This document shows, piece by piece, positions 41,775 to 50,148 of a stretch of DNA of 64,000 nt. The position numbers and the translations under genes were made by a program. The DNA lies in NCBI GenBank assembly GCA_964369635.1, contig CAYJGN010000001.1, forward strand, positions 32,097-96,096, read 5' to 3'. The notes beneath the pieces are model-generated. The model saw nothing but the letters and a program-made list of their open reading frames with translations, searched no databases and was not told the DNA's origin. Each line of letters starts with the position of its first letter. Within the stretch, counting starts at the first letter, position 1. This stretch comes from CAYJGN01 sp964369635 (GTDB lineage: Bacteria; Bacillota; Clostridia; Oscillospirales; Ruminococcaceae).

Positions 41775-42621
41775 TAACTAAAAGCATCTCCTCAACATAT
41801 TTCGGCAGATAGAAAGCGCCTTTGTGCAGATTCGTTGTGTAGTATCGTGTTTTGATATCAAGGCTATTGAAATAGCTCTCATCAAAATCCTTAAGCGGAT
41901 GGTATTTCTTTGATGCAAACCCAAAAAGCCAATGTCCCGATGGGTAGGTCGGTATATGCGCCTGATAAACTCTGCATATTGGAAACGATGGCGAAATTCT
42001 CGCATGCGCTCGCATCATCTCTTCTGCGTCCCCTTTGTAAAACGGGCTCTCATGCTGATTTACCATAATTCCATCATCGGTAAGTGCTCTGTGGCAGTTG
42101 CCATAAAATTCTTTTGTGAATAGCACCTCGCCAGGGCCTGAGGGGTCGGTTGAATCAACTATAATCAAATCATACTCATTCTCAATATGCCTTATAAAAC
42201 GAAGACCATCGGCAATAACTATATTGACACGTGGGTCAGAAAACCCTATCGCTGTTTTCTCCAAAAACTGCTTTGAAACTTCAATTACCCGCTCATCAAT
42301 CTCGACTAAATCTATCTTTTCAATAGTTTTGTATTTCGATAATTCGCGAAGAACACCGCCGTCTCCAGCACCTATTACAAGAACGCTTTTAATACCCTTG
42401 TTTACCGACATAGGAATATGAGCTATCATCTCATGGTAGATAAACTCATCCTTTTCGGTGAGCATCATAACCCCATCGAGGGTTAGAAATCTGCCAAATT
42501 CAGGCGAATCATAGACCGATATAGTCTGGTAATCGCTCTTTTCAAAATGCAACTGCTCTGAAACTTTTATCGATAATTTAACCGTCGGGGTGTGATATTC
42601 GCTATACCATAAATCATCCAT
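41767..42621 (-). CDS. speE: Spermidine synthase (polyamine aminopropyltransferase)
   Basis: 284 aa. N-terminal LWYSEYHTPTVKLSIKVSEQLHFEKSDYQTISVYDS, then the decarboxy-AdoMet site VIGAGDGGVLRELSKY, VEIDERVIEVSKQFL, and DSTDPSGPGEVLFTKEFY. It transfers an aminopropyl group from decarboxylated AdoMet to putrescine. It overlaps speA by 8 nt and speB by 8 nt. Substrate could be another diamine; the residues that separate spermidine from thermospermine synthases were not checked. Confidence 0.92.
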   Translation of the reverse strand: MDDLWYSEYHTPTVKLSIKVSEQLHFEKSDYQTISVYDSPEFGRFLTLDGVMMLTEKDEFIYHEMIAHIPMSVNKGIKSVLVIGAGDGGVLRELSKYKTIEKIDLVEIDERVIEVSKQFLEKTAIGFSDPRVNIVIADGLRFIRHIENEYDLIIVDSTDPSGPGEVLFTKEFYGNCHRALTDDGIMVNQHESPFYKGDAEEMMRAHARISPSFPICRVYQAHIPTYPSGHWLFGFASKKYHPLKDFDESYFNSLDIKTRYYTTNLHKGAFYLPKYVEEMLLVNE

Positions 42622-44083
42622 TATAACCCTCTCCTCTATAAACTTGCAGATAATCTATATCCATACTCTGAGGTCCTGTTATTAAGCAACCTTTAGATTT
42701 TGCCTCTTTTATATAGTCGAGCGCTTCTTTTGTTACCCTCTCACCAGGCGCTAAAATCGGTATACCCGGCGGGTAGCACATAACAAACTCACAAGCAATC
42801 TCACCAAGACATCTATTAATCGCTTTTTTCTCGGTCTCTGCATAGAAAGCCTGTTGCGGCGATAGCTCAACATGCGGAATTATATATTCGCTCTTAAAAA
42901 AGTCTTTGGCTTCTTTTTTATAGCATCTTTTTATCTCCGCAAGGGCTGAAATAAGCCGCTCAATATTTTTATTTTTATCCCCAACTGAAATATAAGCGAG
43001 AATATTTCCAAGATCACCAAATTCTATCTGGATATCATATTCATCTCGCAGTATATCATAAACTTCTATTCCAGCAAGTCCGATTCCCACTGTACTTACA
43101 GATAGCTTTGTCTCATCAAAATTGAAAATCCCTTTGCCGTCGATAAGTTTTTTTGAATATGGAAGATAGTCTCCTATTAGCTCTATTTCTTCCCTTGCAT
43201 AACTTGCAAATTTCATAACCTTTTTAAACAGGCTTTTCCCATTTAGCGCTAATGTTTTTCTTGATATATCAAGGCTCGACATCAAAAGGTAAGAGCCACT
43301 GGTGCTTTGAGTTAAGTTTATTATCTGGCGCACATAATCTTTATTCACCCTATCCCCTATTAGCAGAATAGAGCTCTGGGTGAGCGAGCCACCTGATTTA
43401 TGCATTGAAACACTTGCAAAGTCAGCACCAGCTGCCATAGCGGATATCGGCATATTATCGCCAAAATAAAAATGAGTTCCATGAGCTTCATCAACAAGAG
43501 CCATAAGTCCTCTGCTGTGTGCAAGCTCAACTATCGACTTCAAATCAGAGCAGATTCCATAATAGGTCGGGTTGTTTATAAGTATTGCTTTCGCGGTGGG
43601 GTTCGCATCTATCGCTTTTTTAACATCGGTAAGAGTTATCCCAACAGCGATACCAAGGCTTTCTTCAATTTGAGAGCTTATATAAACAGGGTAAGCTCCA
43701 CACAAAACAAGAGCATTAATAACGCTCCTGTGAACATTTCTCGGAAGGAGAATTTTATCCCCTCTTTTAACTGATGCAAATATCATCGACTGAACAGACG
43801 CAGTCGTCCCACCTACCATTAAGAAGGCATAAGCCGCACCAAAGGCATCGGCAGCAAGCTCTTCTGCTTCTTTTATAACCGATATCGGATGACAGAGGTT
43901 ATCGAGGCATTTTTGAGAGTTTGTATCGACTGATAAGCATTTCTCACCCAAAAAATCAACAAGGTCTGGGTTTCCGCGCCCCCTTTTATGTCCCGGCACA
44001 TCAAACGGGACAGTTTTATTCTTTTTAAGCTCTATGAGAGCATCTTTTATCGGCGCTCTATCTTGATTTAATTTCATCGCCAC
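42614..44083 (-). CDS. speA: Arginine (Orn/Lys/Arg) decarboxylase, fold-type I
   Basis: 489 aa, Gram-positive SpeA length. PLP-site motif SVSMHKSGGSLTQSSILL with Lys in HKSGG, DEAHGTHFYFG (PLP contact), VPFDVPGHKRGRGNPDL at the N-terminus and YPPGIPILAPGE at the C-terminal domain. The family includes arginine, lysine and ornithine decarboxylases; the adjacent agmatinase makes arginine the likely substrate. It follows speD by 2 nt. Confidence 0.88.
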   Translation of the reverse strand: MAMKLNQDRAPIKDALIELKKNKTVPFDVPGHKRGRGNPDLVDFLGEKCLSVDTNSQKCLDNLCHPISVIKEAEELAADAFGAAYAFLMVGGTTASVQSMIFASVKRGDKILLPRNVHRSVINALVLCGAYPVYISSQIEESLGIAVGITLTDVKKAIDANPTAKAILINNPTYYGICSDLKSIVELAHSRGLMALVDEAHGTHFYFGDNMPISAMAAGADFASVSMHKSGGSLTQSSILLIGDRVNKDYVRQIINLTQSTSGSYLLMSSLDISRKTLALNGKSLFKKVMKFASYAREEIELIGDYLPYSKKLIDGKGIFNFDETKLSVSTVGIGLAGIEVYDILRDEYDIQIEFGDLGNILAYISVGDKNKNIERLISALAEIKRCYKKEAKDFFKSEYIIPHVELSPQQAFYAETEKKAINRCLGEIACEFVMCYPPGIPILAPGERVTKEALDYIKEAKSKGCLITGPQSMDIDYLQVYRGEGYNG

Positions 44084-44085
44084 TC

Positions 44086-44850
44086 CTAATAGATATTAAG
44101 TCCGCTAAATATCTCTATCATCTCTTTGCGAAGCGCATTAGTTATCGAAAGCCTTGTCTTTGGCAGAATTTCATAAACATCAGCGTTAAAGAGATAGTTT
44201 TGCAGTATGATATCTTTAATAAGCATCTTTGTATGAAAGATATTCGACTGATACATATTAACATCCACCGCATCATACTTCTCAAGCGTTTCTTCTTTTA
44301 TATAATCTTGAATTGAGGTGACTTTATTATCGTTGAAAACCTTTTTACCGTGAATATCGCGTGTAAATCCACGAACGCGATAGTCCATCGTAATAATATC
44401 AGAATCAAAGTTACCTATAAGAAAATCAAGGGTTTTAAGCGGCGTTATATCCCCACAGGTCGAAACCTCGATATCAACTCTAAAAGTTGCAATAGCATTT
44501 TCCGGGTGGTATTCCGGGTAGGTATGAACGGTTACATGGCTTTTATCAAGATGGGCAACAACAGTTTCTCCGCTCCTTTTATTCACCATGCTCTCCTCCG
44601 CTATAAGAAAGGTAACAGATGCACCTTGTGGCTCATAGTCCTGCTTTGAGATATTGAGAACGGTAGCACCAATCATATCTGTAAGCTTTGTTAGGATATC
44701 GGTTAGCCTATCTGAATTATACTGCTCATTGATATATTTGATATAATCCTGCTGCTCCCTTGCAGTTTTAGCATAACAGATATCATAGATATTAAAGCTT
44801 AGCGACTTTGTTATGTTGTTAAACCCATAGATTTTTAGTTTATCAGACAT
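44086..44850 (-). CDS. speD: S-adenosylmethionine decarboxylase proenzyme (E. coli-type)
   Basis: 254 aa from ATG 44850, with GGAGG 6 nt upstream; the open frame upstream reads through the leader. [20 protein letters not shown] contains the self-cleavage site Lys103-Ser104, which yields the pyruvoyl group on the alpha chain; [20 protein letters not shown] and [16 protein letters not shown] follow as in the larger enterobacterial class. It supplies decarboxylated AdoMet for SpeE. First gene of the polyamine operon, behind a structured leader that ends in a terminator 21 nt before the start. Confidence 0.93.
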   Translation of the reverse strand: MSDKLKIYGFNNITKSLSFNIYDICYAKTAREQQDYIKYINEQYNSDRLTDILTKLTDMIGATVLNISKQDYEPQGASVTFLIAEESMVNKRSGETVVAHLDKSHVTVHTYPEYHPENAIATFRVDIEVSTCGDITPLKTLDFLIGNFDSDIITMDYRVRGFTRDIHGKKVFNDNKVTSIQDYIKEETLEKYDAVDVNMYQSNIFHTKMLIKDIILQNYLFNADVYEILPKTRLSITNALRKEMIEIFSGLNIY

Positions 44851-44865
44851 TTTTTCCTCCAAAAT

Positions 44866-44898
44866 AAAAAAGGTATATTGCCATTTAGGCGATATACC
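44866..44898 (-). terminator. Leader terminator/attenuator just before speD
   Basis: Minus-strand RNA: GGUAUAUCGCC (44888-44898) pairs with GGCAAUAUACC (44872-44882) with one mismatch, then UUUUUUAUUUU and directly the ribosome site GGAGG. Readthrough must be regulated for speD to be expressed. Confidence 0.75.
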
Positions 44899-45183
44899 TC
44901 TAAAAAAGTCGTTACAAGAAAAATTCCGATTAGCAGAGTCTATACAGCGAGAAACACTTTTACTACTCTTATTGACAATTTTACAAGTATGCACCTAAAG
45001 TACACTTCGGGCGAATGAACCCAACAGGCAATTAAGTTGCCAGCTTATAAAAGTTGCGCTTAGCGCATTCAATAATGTGAATTACTTCACCTTTGCGATA
45101 TTTCGCAAACGACAGACGTACTCTGCCATCACCCAAAGACGGGCGGTAGTAAAATCTCACCATATTTCTATGACTCAATTCTT
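44899..45183 (-). ncRNA. Long structured 5' leader of the polyamine operon, candidate riboswitch
   Basis: About 285 nt between the -10 box and the attenuator, no gene. A series of short perfect hairpins is visible: TTTGCGA/TCGCAAA (45092-45109), GTGAA/TTCAC (45077-45090), GCGC/GCGC (45056-45066), GGCAA/TTGCC (45027-45041), GGG/CCC (45009-45022) and CCCG/TGGG near 45132-45145. It does not match any riboswitch I know by motif. Length and terminal attenuator suggest ligand control, plausibly by a polyamine or S-adenosylmethionine. Confidence 0.5.
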
Positions 45184-45188
45184 AAAAT

Positions 45189-45217
45189 ACTATAATATAA
45201 ATCGTTTATTTTGTCAA
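45189..45217 (-). promoter_or_regulatory. Promoter of the polyamine leader
   Basis: TTGACA (45212-45217), 17-bp spacer, TATAGT (45189-45194) on the minus strand; begins 20 bp after the pstB stop. Confidence 0.75.
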
Positions 45218-45236
45218 GAGCGGAAAACCGATTATC

Positions 45237-45986
45237 TTAACCGAAACGTCCGGTGATATAATCCTCTGTTTTCTGATTTGTCGGATTTGAAAATAGCGTT
45301 TCAGTATCATTTTCCTCTATAATCTCTCCGATTAGGAAAAATGCAGTCCTGTCTGAAATACGGGTTGCCTGCTGCATATTATGGGTAACTATAACTATCG
45401 TATATTTATCGCGAAGCTCAACCGCTAAATCTTCGATTTTTGCAGTTGAAATAGGGTCGAGCGCTGAAGTTGGCTCGTCCATTAAAAGCACCTCAGGATT
45501 TACCGCAAGCGCCCTTGCTATGCAGATTCTCTGCTGCTGACCACCCGATAGGCTCAGTGCTGAGCGGTGAAGTCTATCTTTAACTTCATCCCATATAGCG
45601 GCATTTCGAAGCGACTGCTCAACTATCTCATCAAGACGGTGTTTTTCTTTTATCCCGTGGGTCCTCGGACCATATGCTATATTATTATATATAGACATTG
45701 GGAACGGGTTTGGTTTTTGGAAAACCATTCCAACCCTTTTACGGAGAATATTCGTATCCATATCCTGATAGATATTCTCGCCGTCAAGGAGAAACTCACC
45801 TGTTATCTTGCACCCTTCAACGAGGTCGTTCATTCTATTAAGGCTCTTAATAAGGGTTGATTTACCACAACCAGATGGCCCTATAAAAGCAGTTATCTTG
45901 TTTTGGGGAATTTTGAGATTAATATCTTTTAGCGCATGAAAGTCGCCATAGTAGAGATTTGCATTATTTATTTGAAATTTATCCAT
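45237..45986 (-). CDS. pstB: Phosphate ABC transporter ATP-binding protein
   Basis: 249 aa. Walker [10 protein letters not shown] (36-44), [14 protein letters not shown] signature, Walker [18 protein letters not shown]-loop [13 protein letters not shown]. The N-terminal [22 protein letters not shown] and the [16 protein letters not shown] segment are PstB-specific. It energises high-affinity phosphate uptake. It is the last gene of pstSCAB; no phoU follows and no terminator is visible before the speD promoter. Confidence 0.96.
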   Translation of the reverse strand: MDKFQINNANLYYGDFHALKDINLKIPQNKITAFIGPSGCGKSTLIKSLNRMNDLVEGCKITGEFLLDGENIYQDMDTNILRKRVGMVFQKPNPFPMSIYNNIAYGPRTHGIKEKHRLDEIVEQSLRNAAIWDEVKDRLHRSALSLSGGQQQRICIARALAVNPEVLLMDEPTSALDPISTAKIEDLAVELRDKYTIVIVTHNMQQATRISDRTAFFLIGEIIEENDTETLFSNPTNQKTEDYITGRFG

Positions 45987-45989
45987 TTT

Positions 45990-46841
45990 TTACTTTGCTC
46001 CGTTCATAAGCTTTTTCGCAAGGAATGTTGATAGATAGTTTATACCAACTATTATAAGTAGCAGTATAGCCGCTGTTGCAAATGCCTGATCCATATATCT
46101 ACCTTCGCTTGATAGCATATACATATGTACCGACATCGTTCTGCCACCGCCCATTATAGGGTTTGCCGCAAGAACTCCGTTACTGCCTGATGTATAGATA
46201 AGTGCTGCTGTTTCTCCAACGATTCGTCCGATAGCAAGGATAACACCTGCCAAAATTCCATTCGAAGCCGATGGCAAAACAATTTTGAAAATAGTTCGAA
46301 GCTTTGCAGCTCCAAGACCAAAACTCGCCTCTCTATAACTTATAGGCACAGCTTTTAGTGCCTCTTCAGTCGAGCGAATTATAAGCGGGAGTATCATAAT
46401 TGATATTGTTAAAATACCAGCTATTAAACTAAAGCTAAACCCTACAAAAACAACAAAGAAGAGATATCCAAATAGTCCGTATATTATTGAGGGTATTCCA
46501 GATAGCGTCTCTGATGTTATTCTTATAACCTCAACTACTTTATTCCCAGTCTTTGCGTACTCAACAAGATAGATAGCAGTTGCAATGCCAAGAGCTCCTG
46601 AAATCGAGACCGCTATGATTATCATAATTATCGTGTTTATTACCGAGGGAACTATTGATGCATTCTCTGAATTATATGCAAACTCAAAAATTGAAGGAAG
46701 ACCTGAAAAAAGTTTTGATATTTCATTAAAAACTTGCGGAAGACCCATTGCAAGGATATATATAATTATAAATAGAACTACCGAAAAGGTCAGTAACGCT
46801 GAAAAATAGACAAAAAATTTCGTCGGACTTAGTTTTTTCAT
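45990..46841 (-). CDS. pstA: Phosphate ABC transporter permease
   Basis: 283 aa, six transmembrane segments. SGALGIATAIYLVEYAKTG, TLSGIPSIIYGLFGYLFFV and the ATPase-docking EALKAVPISYREASFGLGAAKLRTIFKIVLP are characteristic. Start overlaps the pstC stop; 3 nt before pstB. Confidence 0.95.
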   Translation of the reverse strand: MKKLSPTKFFVYFSALLTFSVVLFIIIYILAMGLPQVFNEISKLFSGLPSIFEFAYNSENASIVPSVINTIIMIIIAVSISGALGIATAIYLVEYAKTGNKVVEVIRITSETLSGIPSIIYGLFGYLFFVVFVGFSFSLIAGILTISIMILPLIIRSTEEALKAVPISYREASFGLGAAKLRTIFKIVLPSASNGILAGVILAIGRIVGETAALIYTSGSNGVLAANPIMGGGRTMSVHMYMLSSEGRYMDQAFATAAILLLIIVGINYLSTFLAKKLMNGAK

Positions 46842-47746
46842 CAGTTCCCCACCTTTCTCTTAACAATTGAAAAGATGAGATTTATTATAAGAATGAAAAC
46901 AAAAAGAACAAGACCTGTTGCTATTAGCGCCTCTTCATGAAGTCCTGAAGCATATTTCATCTCCATAACAACGTTTGCCGTCATGGTTCTTATACCCTCA
47001 AGGATGTTGTTTGTAATACGAGGCTGGTTTCCTGCAACCATTATAACCGCCATCGTCTCTCCTATTGCACGACCGATTCCAAGTACCACAGAAGCCATAA
47101 TTCCGCTCTTTGCAGCAGGCAGTACAACTTTAAATATACCGCTCTCATGGGTTGCACCAAGCGCACGCGCACCCTCATAGTAGTTGTCAGGAACAGCTCT
47201 AATAGCGCTCTCTGAAAGACTTATGACCGTTGGAAGAATCATAATTCCGAGGAGAAATGATGCTGTGAGGATAGATTGTCCGTTAGTTGCAAAAATTTCA
47301 AGGCCAAGTGTTTTATGTAAAAACCCATCAAAGAAATCACGGATAAAGGGAACCATAACCATTATACCAAAAAATCCATACAAAATCGAGGGTATTCCCG
47401 CCATTAAATCAACCGCTGGTTTTAAAAACTTGTATATCTTTTTTGGGCAGTATTTAGTTAAGAATACAGCTGTCAACACCCCTATTGGGACGCCAATAAT
47501 AACTGCTCCAAGAGTTATGTATAAACTACCGAGTATCATCGGCAGAATTCCAAACTGCGGATTACTTTCATTAGTTGGACGCCACTCTGTTCCAAGAAGG
47601 AAATCGAACGCACCTATTTCAGCTACTGCTGGAATACCTTCTGAAAACAAAAATATACAAATAACAAGAACACAGACGATTGAAACAGTAGCTATTAACA
47701 AAAATAGTATTTCAAAAATCGCTTCTTTTCCCTTTTCCCTTAGCAT
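46841..47746 (-). CDS. pstC: Phosphate ABC transporter permease
   Basis: 301 aa, six transmembrane segments. FLLGTEWRPTNESNPQFGILPMILGSLYIT, VDLMAGIPSILYGFFG and ESAIRAVPDNYYEGARALGATHESGIFKVVLPAAKSG identify PstC. Ribosome site GGAGG. It is separated from pstS by a hairpin. Confidence 0.95.
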   Translation of the reverse strand: MLREKGKEAIFEILFLLIATVSIVCVLVICIFLFSEGIPAVAEIGAFDFLLGTEWRPTNESNPQFGILPMILGSLYITLGAVIIGVPIGVLTAVFLTKYCPKKIYKFLKPAVDLMAGIPSILYGFFGIMVMVPFIRDFFDGFLHKTLGLEIFATNGQSILTASFLLGIMILPTVISLSESAIRAVPDNYYEGARALGATHESGIFKVVLPAAKSGIMASVVLGIGRAIGETMAVIMVAGNQPRITNNILEGIRTMTANVVMEMKYASGLHEEALIATGLVLFVFILIINLIFSIVKRKVGN

Positions 47747-47769
47747 ATATCCTCCAAGATATGAAAATA

Positions 47770-47796
47770 AACGGCTTATAATTTTAATAAGCCGTT
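47770..47796 (-). terminator. Hairpin between pstS and pstC
   Basis: 10-bp stem AACGGCTTAT/ATAAGCCGTT with a 7-nt loop; the following minus-strand tract is only mildly T-rich. Likely partial terminator or stabiliser giving more PstS than permease. Confidence 0.65.
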
Positions 47797-47808
47797 ATAT
47801 TTCAGTAA

Positions 47809-48729
47809 TTAGTTAAGCTCGCTGTAATCTGTGATTTCACCGATGTAGATATTCATTATCTGCTCCATTGAAATGTCTGATAGTGAATTCTCATTATTTA
47901 CAACAACCGCGATACCATCCATTGCAATTACATAAGGTGTTAGGCTTTCAAGCTCGCTATCTTTCAAGTCACGGCTGGCCATACCGATGCTGAAAGAACC
48001 ATCAATTGCACCGTTCATACCTGCTGAAGAACCGATTCCTTCGATTGTTATTGTTGCATTTGGGTTAAGCGCTCTGTATGCCTCAACAAGTTTCTCCATT
48101 ACTGGGTATACTGATGTTGAACCACCAACAACTATTGTGCCTTCTGGCTGTGTTGACTCAAATGATGCTGTTGTAGCTTCAACTGCTATAAATCCTTCTC
48201 CTTCTACGATTGCCTGAGCTTCTGCTGTGAAGATAAAGTCGATTAGTTCCTGTGAAACTGCGTCAAGGTCTGTTCCTGTTAGAGTTGCTATATTGAAAGG
48301 TCTTGCAACTTTGTACTCGCCGCTGTTTATATTCTCAACTGTTGCTTCAACTCCGTCAACCATAACTGCTTTAACTGAATCATCAAGTGAACCAAGTGAG
48401 ATATATCCGATTGCTGCAGGATCTGATGCAACTGCTGTCATAACTTTACCAGTACCATCTTGTACTACTGCGTCAAGAGTTGTTCTGTCTCCGTTTTCGC
48501 CATCATCTATTCCTGTTATCTCTGTGAAAGCGCCACGTGTTCCCGAACCGTCCTCACGTGTTATAACTGTTATAGCTCCAAGATCCGATCCACCAGCAGC
48601 TTCTGATGATGAAGATGAATCTCCGCCCGCCTCTGATGAAGATGAGCTATCTCCGCTACCCCCACATGCTGCAAGTGATAGCGCTAAAACAGATGCAAGT
48701 CCAAGTGATATTAACTTTTTAAGTTTCAT
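47809..48729 (-). CDS. pstS: Phosphate ABC transporter substrate-binding lipoprotein
   Basis: 306 aa. Lipoprotein signal with LSLAAC and lipidated Cys22, then a Ser/Gly-rich linker (22-48). TREDGSGTRGAFTEITG (about 57-73) and VVGGSTSVYPVMEKLVEAY plus GIGSSAGMNGAIDGSFSIGMASR are phosphate-ligand loops of PstS. The order of these loops looks circularly permuted relative to E. coli PstS (the usual N-terminal GSTSVYP motif comes second), a known variant in Firmicutes as far as I recall. Ribosome site AAAGGAGAC. Confidence 0.9.
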   Translation of the reverse strand: MKLKKLISLGLASVLALSLAACGGSGDSSSSSEAGGDSSSSSEAAGGSDLGAITVITREDGSGTRGAFTEITGIDDGENGDRTTLDAVVQDGTGKVMTAVASDPAAIGYISLGSLDDSVKAVMVDGVEATVENINSGEYKVARPFNIATLTGTDLDAVSQELIDFIFTAEAQAIVEGEGFIAVEATTASFESTQPEGTIVVGGSTSVYPVMEKLVEAYRALNPNATITIEGIGSSAGMNGAIDGSFSIGMASRDLKDSELESLTPYVIAMDGIAVVVNNENSLSDISMEQIMNIYIGEITDYSELN

Positions 48730-48937
48730 TCTTAATGTCTCCTTTTAAATCTTTTTTCTTTCTTTTTTCTTACAGCTATGATTATAGTTTTTCATTGTAA
48801 AGTTTAAAATACGGTAATTGTAAAATCGATGTAAACTGTTAAATTTGTATTAAAACAAAATAAAATGCATGCAAATATGGTATTTTAGATATATTTCTGC
48901 TATAATATAAAACAGATTAAAATAAGAGGTGTTTATA

Positions 48938-49246
48938 ATGGAAGAAGTATTTATTTCATATCTTTCAATTTTAGGATTACATGGCGGCACAATAGTCGCA
49001 AGAGATGATATGATGTTTTACCAAACAAAAAAGAATCTACCTGAGCATGTTAAGTATTTTGAAATCTTTTATGATAAGATTATCGAGATAAAGCTATGTA
49101 AAACAGCTTTTTTCTTTCCAGGATTTCAGATAACATTTAAAGATGATAAGAATTATACTGTTAAATATAAGTTTCTTATCTTCAAGAGAGCAAAACTGCT
49201 CAATATATTAAAAGATAAAGATATAGAGATTATCCCCGAGTCTTAA
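48938..49246 (+). CDS. Small hypothetical protein, possibly PH-like
   Basis: 102 aa from ATG 48938 (GAGGTG upstream); a GTG three codons earlier lacks spacing. Alternating beta-strand pattern, FYQTKKNLPEHVKYFEIFYDKIIEIKLCKTAFFFPGFQITFKDDKNYTVKYKF, ending in a helix RAKLLNILKD, recalls bacterial PH/GRAM-like folds. No signal or membrane segment, no recognised family. A TATAAT lies at 48901-48906. It is divergent from pstS, so co-regulation by phosphate is possible but unshown. Confidence 0.45.
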   Translation: MEEVFISYLSILGLHGGTIVARDDMMFYQTKKNLPEHVKYFEIFYDKIIEIKLCKTAFFFPGFQITFKDDKNYTVKYKFLIFKRAKLLNILKDKDIEIIPES

Positions 49247-49269
49247 TCTTTATTTAACTTTAAAGCAAG

Positions 49270-49306
49270 CAAAAACACCGTCCAATTATTTGGACGGTGT
49301 TTTAAT
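49270..49306. terminator. Bidirectional terminator between convergent genes
   Basis: 12-bp stem AAAACACCGTCC/GGACGGTGTTTT (49272-49283 with 49292-49303). Confidence 0.85.
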
Positions 49307-49326
49307 TTACACAAATTTTATTCAGT

Positions 49327-49962
49327 CTACTCTGCCGCTTTTACCCTTGTTCCAATTATGAGCTCTTTTGCATATGGAAGGCTTTCAATCCAGTCGCAAA
49401 ACACATGCCACTCATCGAGTTTATGCCCTTTTCTTGAATAGTAGATATTTGCGAGGGTTTCATAGTTTAGAGTACAGGTTCGAAGCTGATTATAGCTTGA
49501 GGGTAGCAGCTGAATCATATTGTACCAATAGCTTTTATCTTTGCTCTCAACGAATTTCACCCGCATCTCTTCTAAAAATGCTATAAAACTCTCCATCTGC
49601 GCGGTTGCATCGTCAGTTAGTTTATCAACGCTAAAATCGCTCATCTCAAAAGGCTTTGAGTGGATTTTATGCATAGTGCTTGTTGAGTTCGCAACAGTTG
49701 AAACCTTATATGTATCGTATTCTTTCCACCAATATAGCGGCGCTTCTATATCGAGCGAGACCAAAATCTGCCTTATAAACTTTCTATGATCACTCCCAGC
49801 CCTGCAAAGTCTCGCTGCGAGGTCAAGATCGTTTTGTCCGAGGACATAGCTCCCCTTATCATCATAATAGCTATCCATACGTGCCCAGCTGTTCATCGGG
49901 TTTCGAGCTCCCCTTATAGCATTTTCCATATTCATAACGCTATCTCTTGAAATTTTAAGCAT
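49327..49962 (-). CDS. Conserved hypothetical protein, possibly distantly ThyX-like
   Basis: 211 aa, soluble, mostly helical. Distinctive motif: CRAGSDHRKFIRQILVSLDIEAPLYWWKEYDTYKVSTVANSTSTMHKI (about 53-98), then WYNMIQLLPSSYNQLRTCTLNYETLANIYYSRKGHKLDEW. Similar proteins occur in Firmicutes and phages; the arrangement of Arg/His-rich helices with a Ser/Thr cluster recalls flavin-dependent thymidylate synthases, but a canonical RHR-x7-S motif is absent, so this is tentative. Monocistronic with AGGGGA ribosome site. Confidence 0.4.
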   Translation of the reverse strand: MLKISRDSVMNMENAIRGARNPMNSWARMDSYYDDKGSYVLGQNDLDLAARLCRAGSDHRKFIRQILVSLDIEAPLYWWKEYDTYKVSTVANSTSTMHKIHSKPFEMSDFSVDKLTDDATAQMESFIAFLEEMRVKFVESKDKSYWYNMIQLLPSSYNQLRTCTLNYETLANIYYSRKGHKLDEWHVFCDWIESLPYAKELIIGTRVKAAE

Positions 49963-50070
49963 AATTTTATTTCCCCTGTCTTTAAAATCCTAATTAAAAG
50001 TATACCATAACAGAAAGATTAAAACAATATCTCTCATTATATAGATTATTCTTTCTAATCCCTTAAATTT

Positions 50071-50139
50071 AAATGGCTATGAACATAACACACTCATAGC
50101 CATTTTTTCTCGAAAAAAAGGTGCCTTACGGCACCTTTT
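50071..50139 (-). terminator. Two consecutive hairpins ending the transketolase unit
   Basis: AAAAGGTGCC/GGCACCTTTT (50116-50139) followed on the minus strand by TTTTTTCG, then a second stem AAATGGCTATGA/TCATAGCCATTT (50071-50105). A tandem terminator. Confidence 0.75.
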
Positions 50140-50148
50140 AATGTTAAT

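Noticed and set aside
44851..44994. 48-codon extension of speD
   Set aside because: It translates the leader terminator; the GGAGG site and family alignment favour ATG 44850.
44899..45183. Fragment of 16S rRNA in the speD leader (ACCGCCCGTC word near 45130-45145)
   Set aside because: Only about 10 nt agree; flanking bases do not follow the rRNA sequence.
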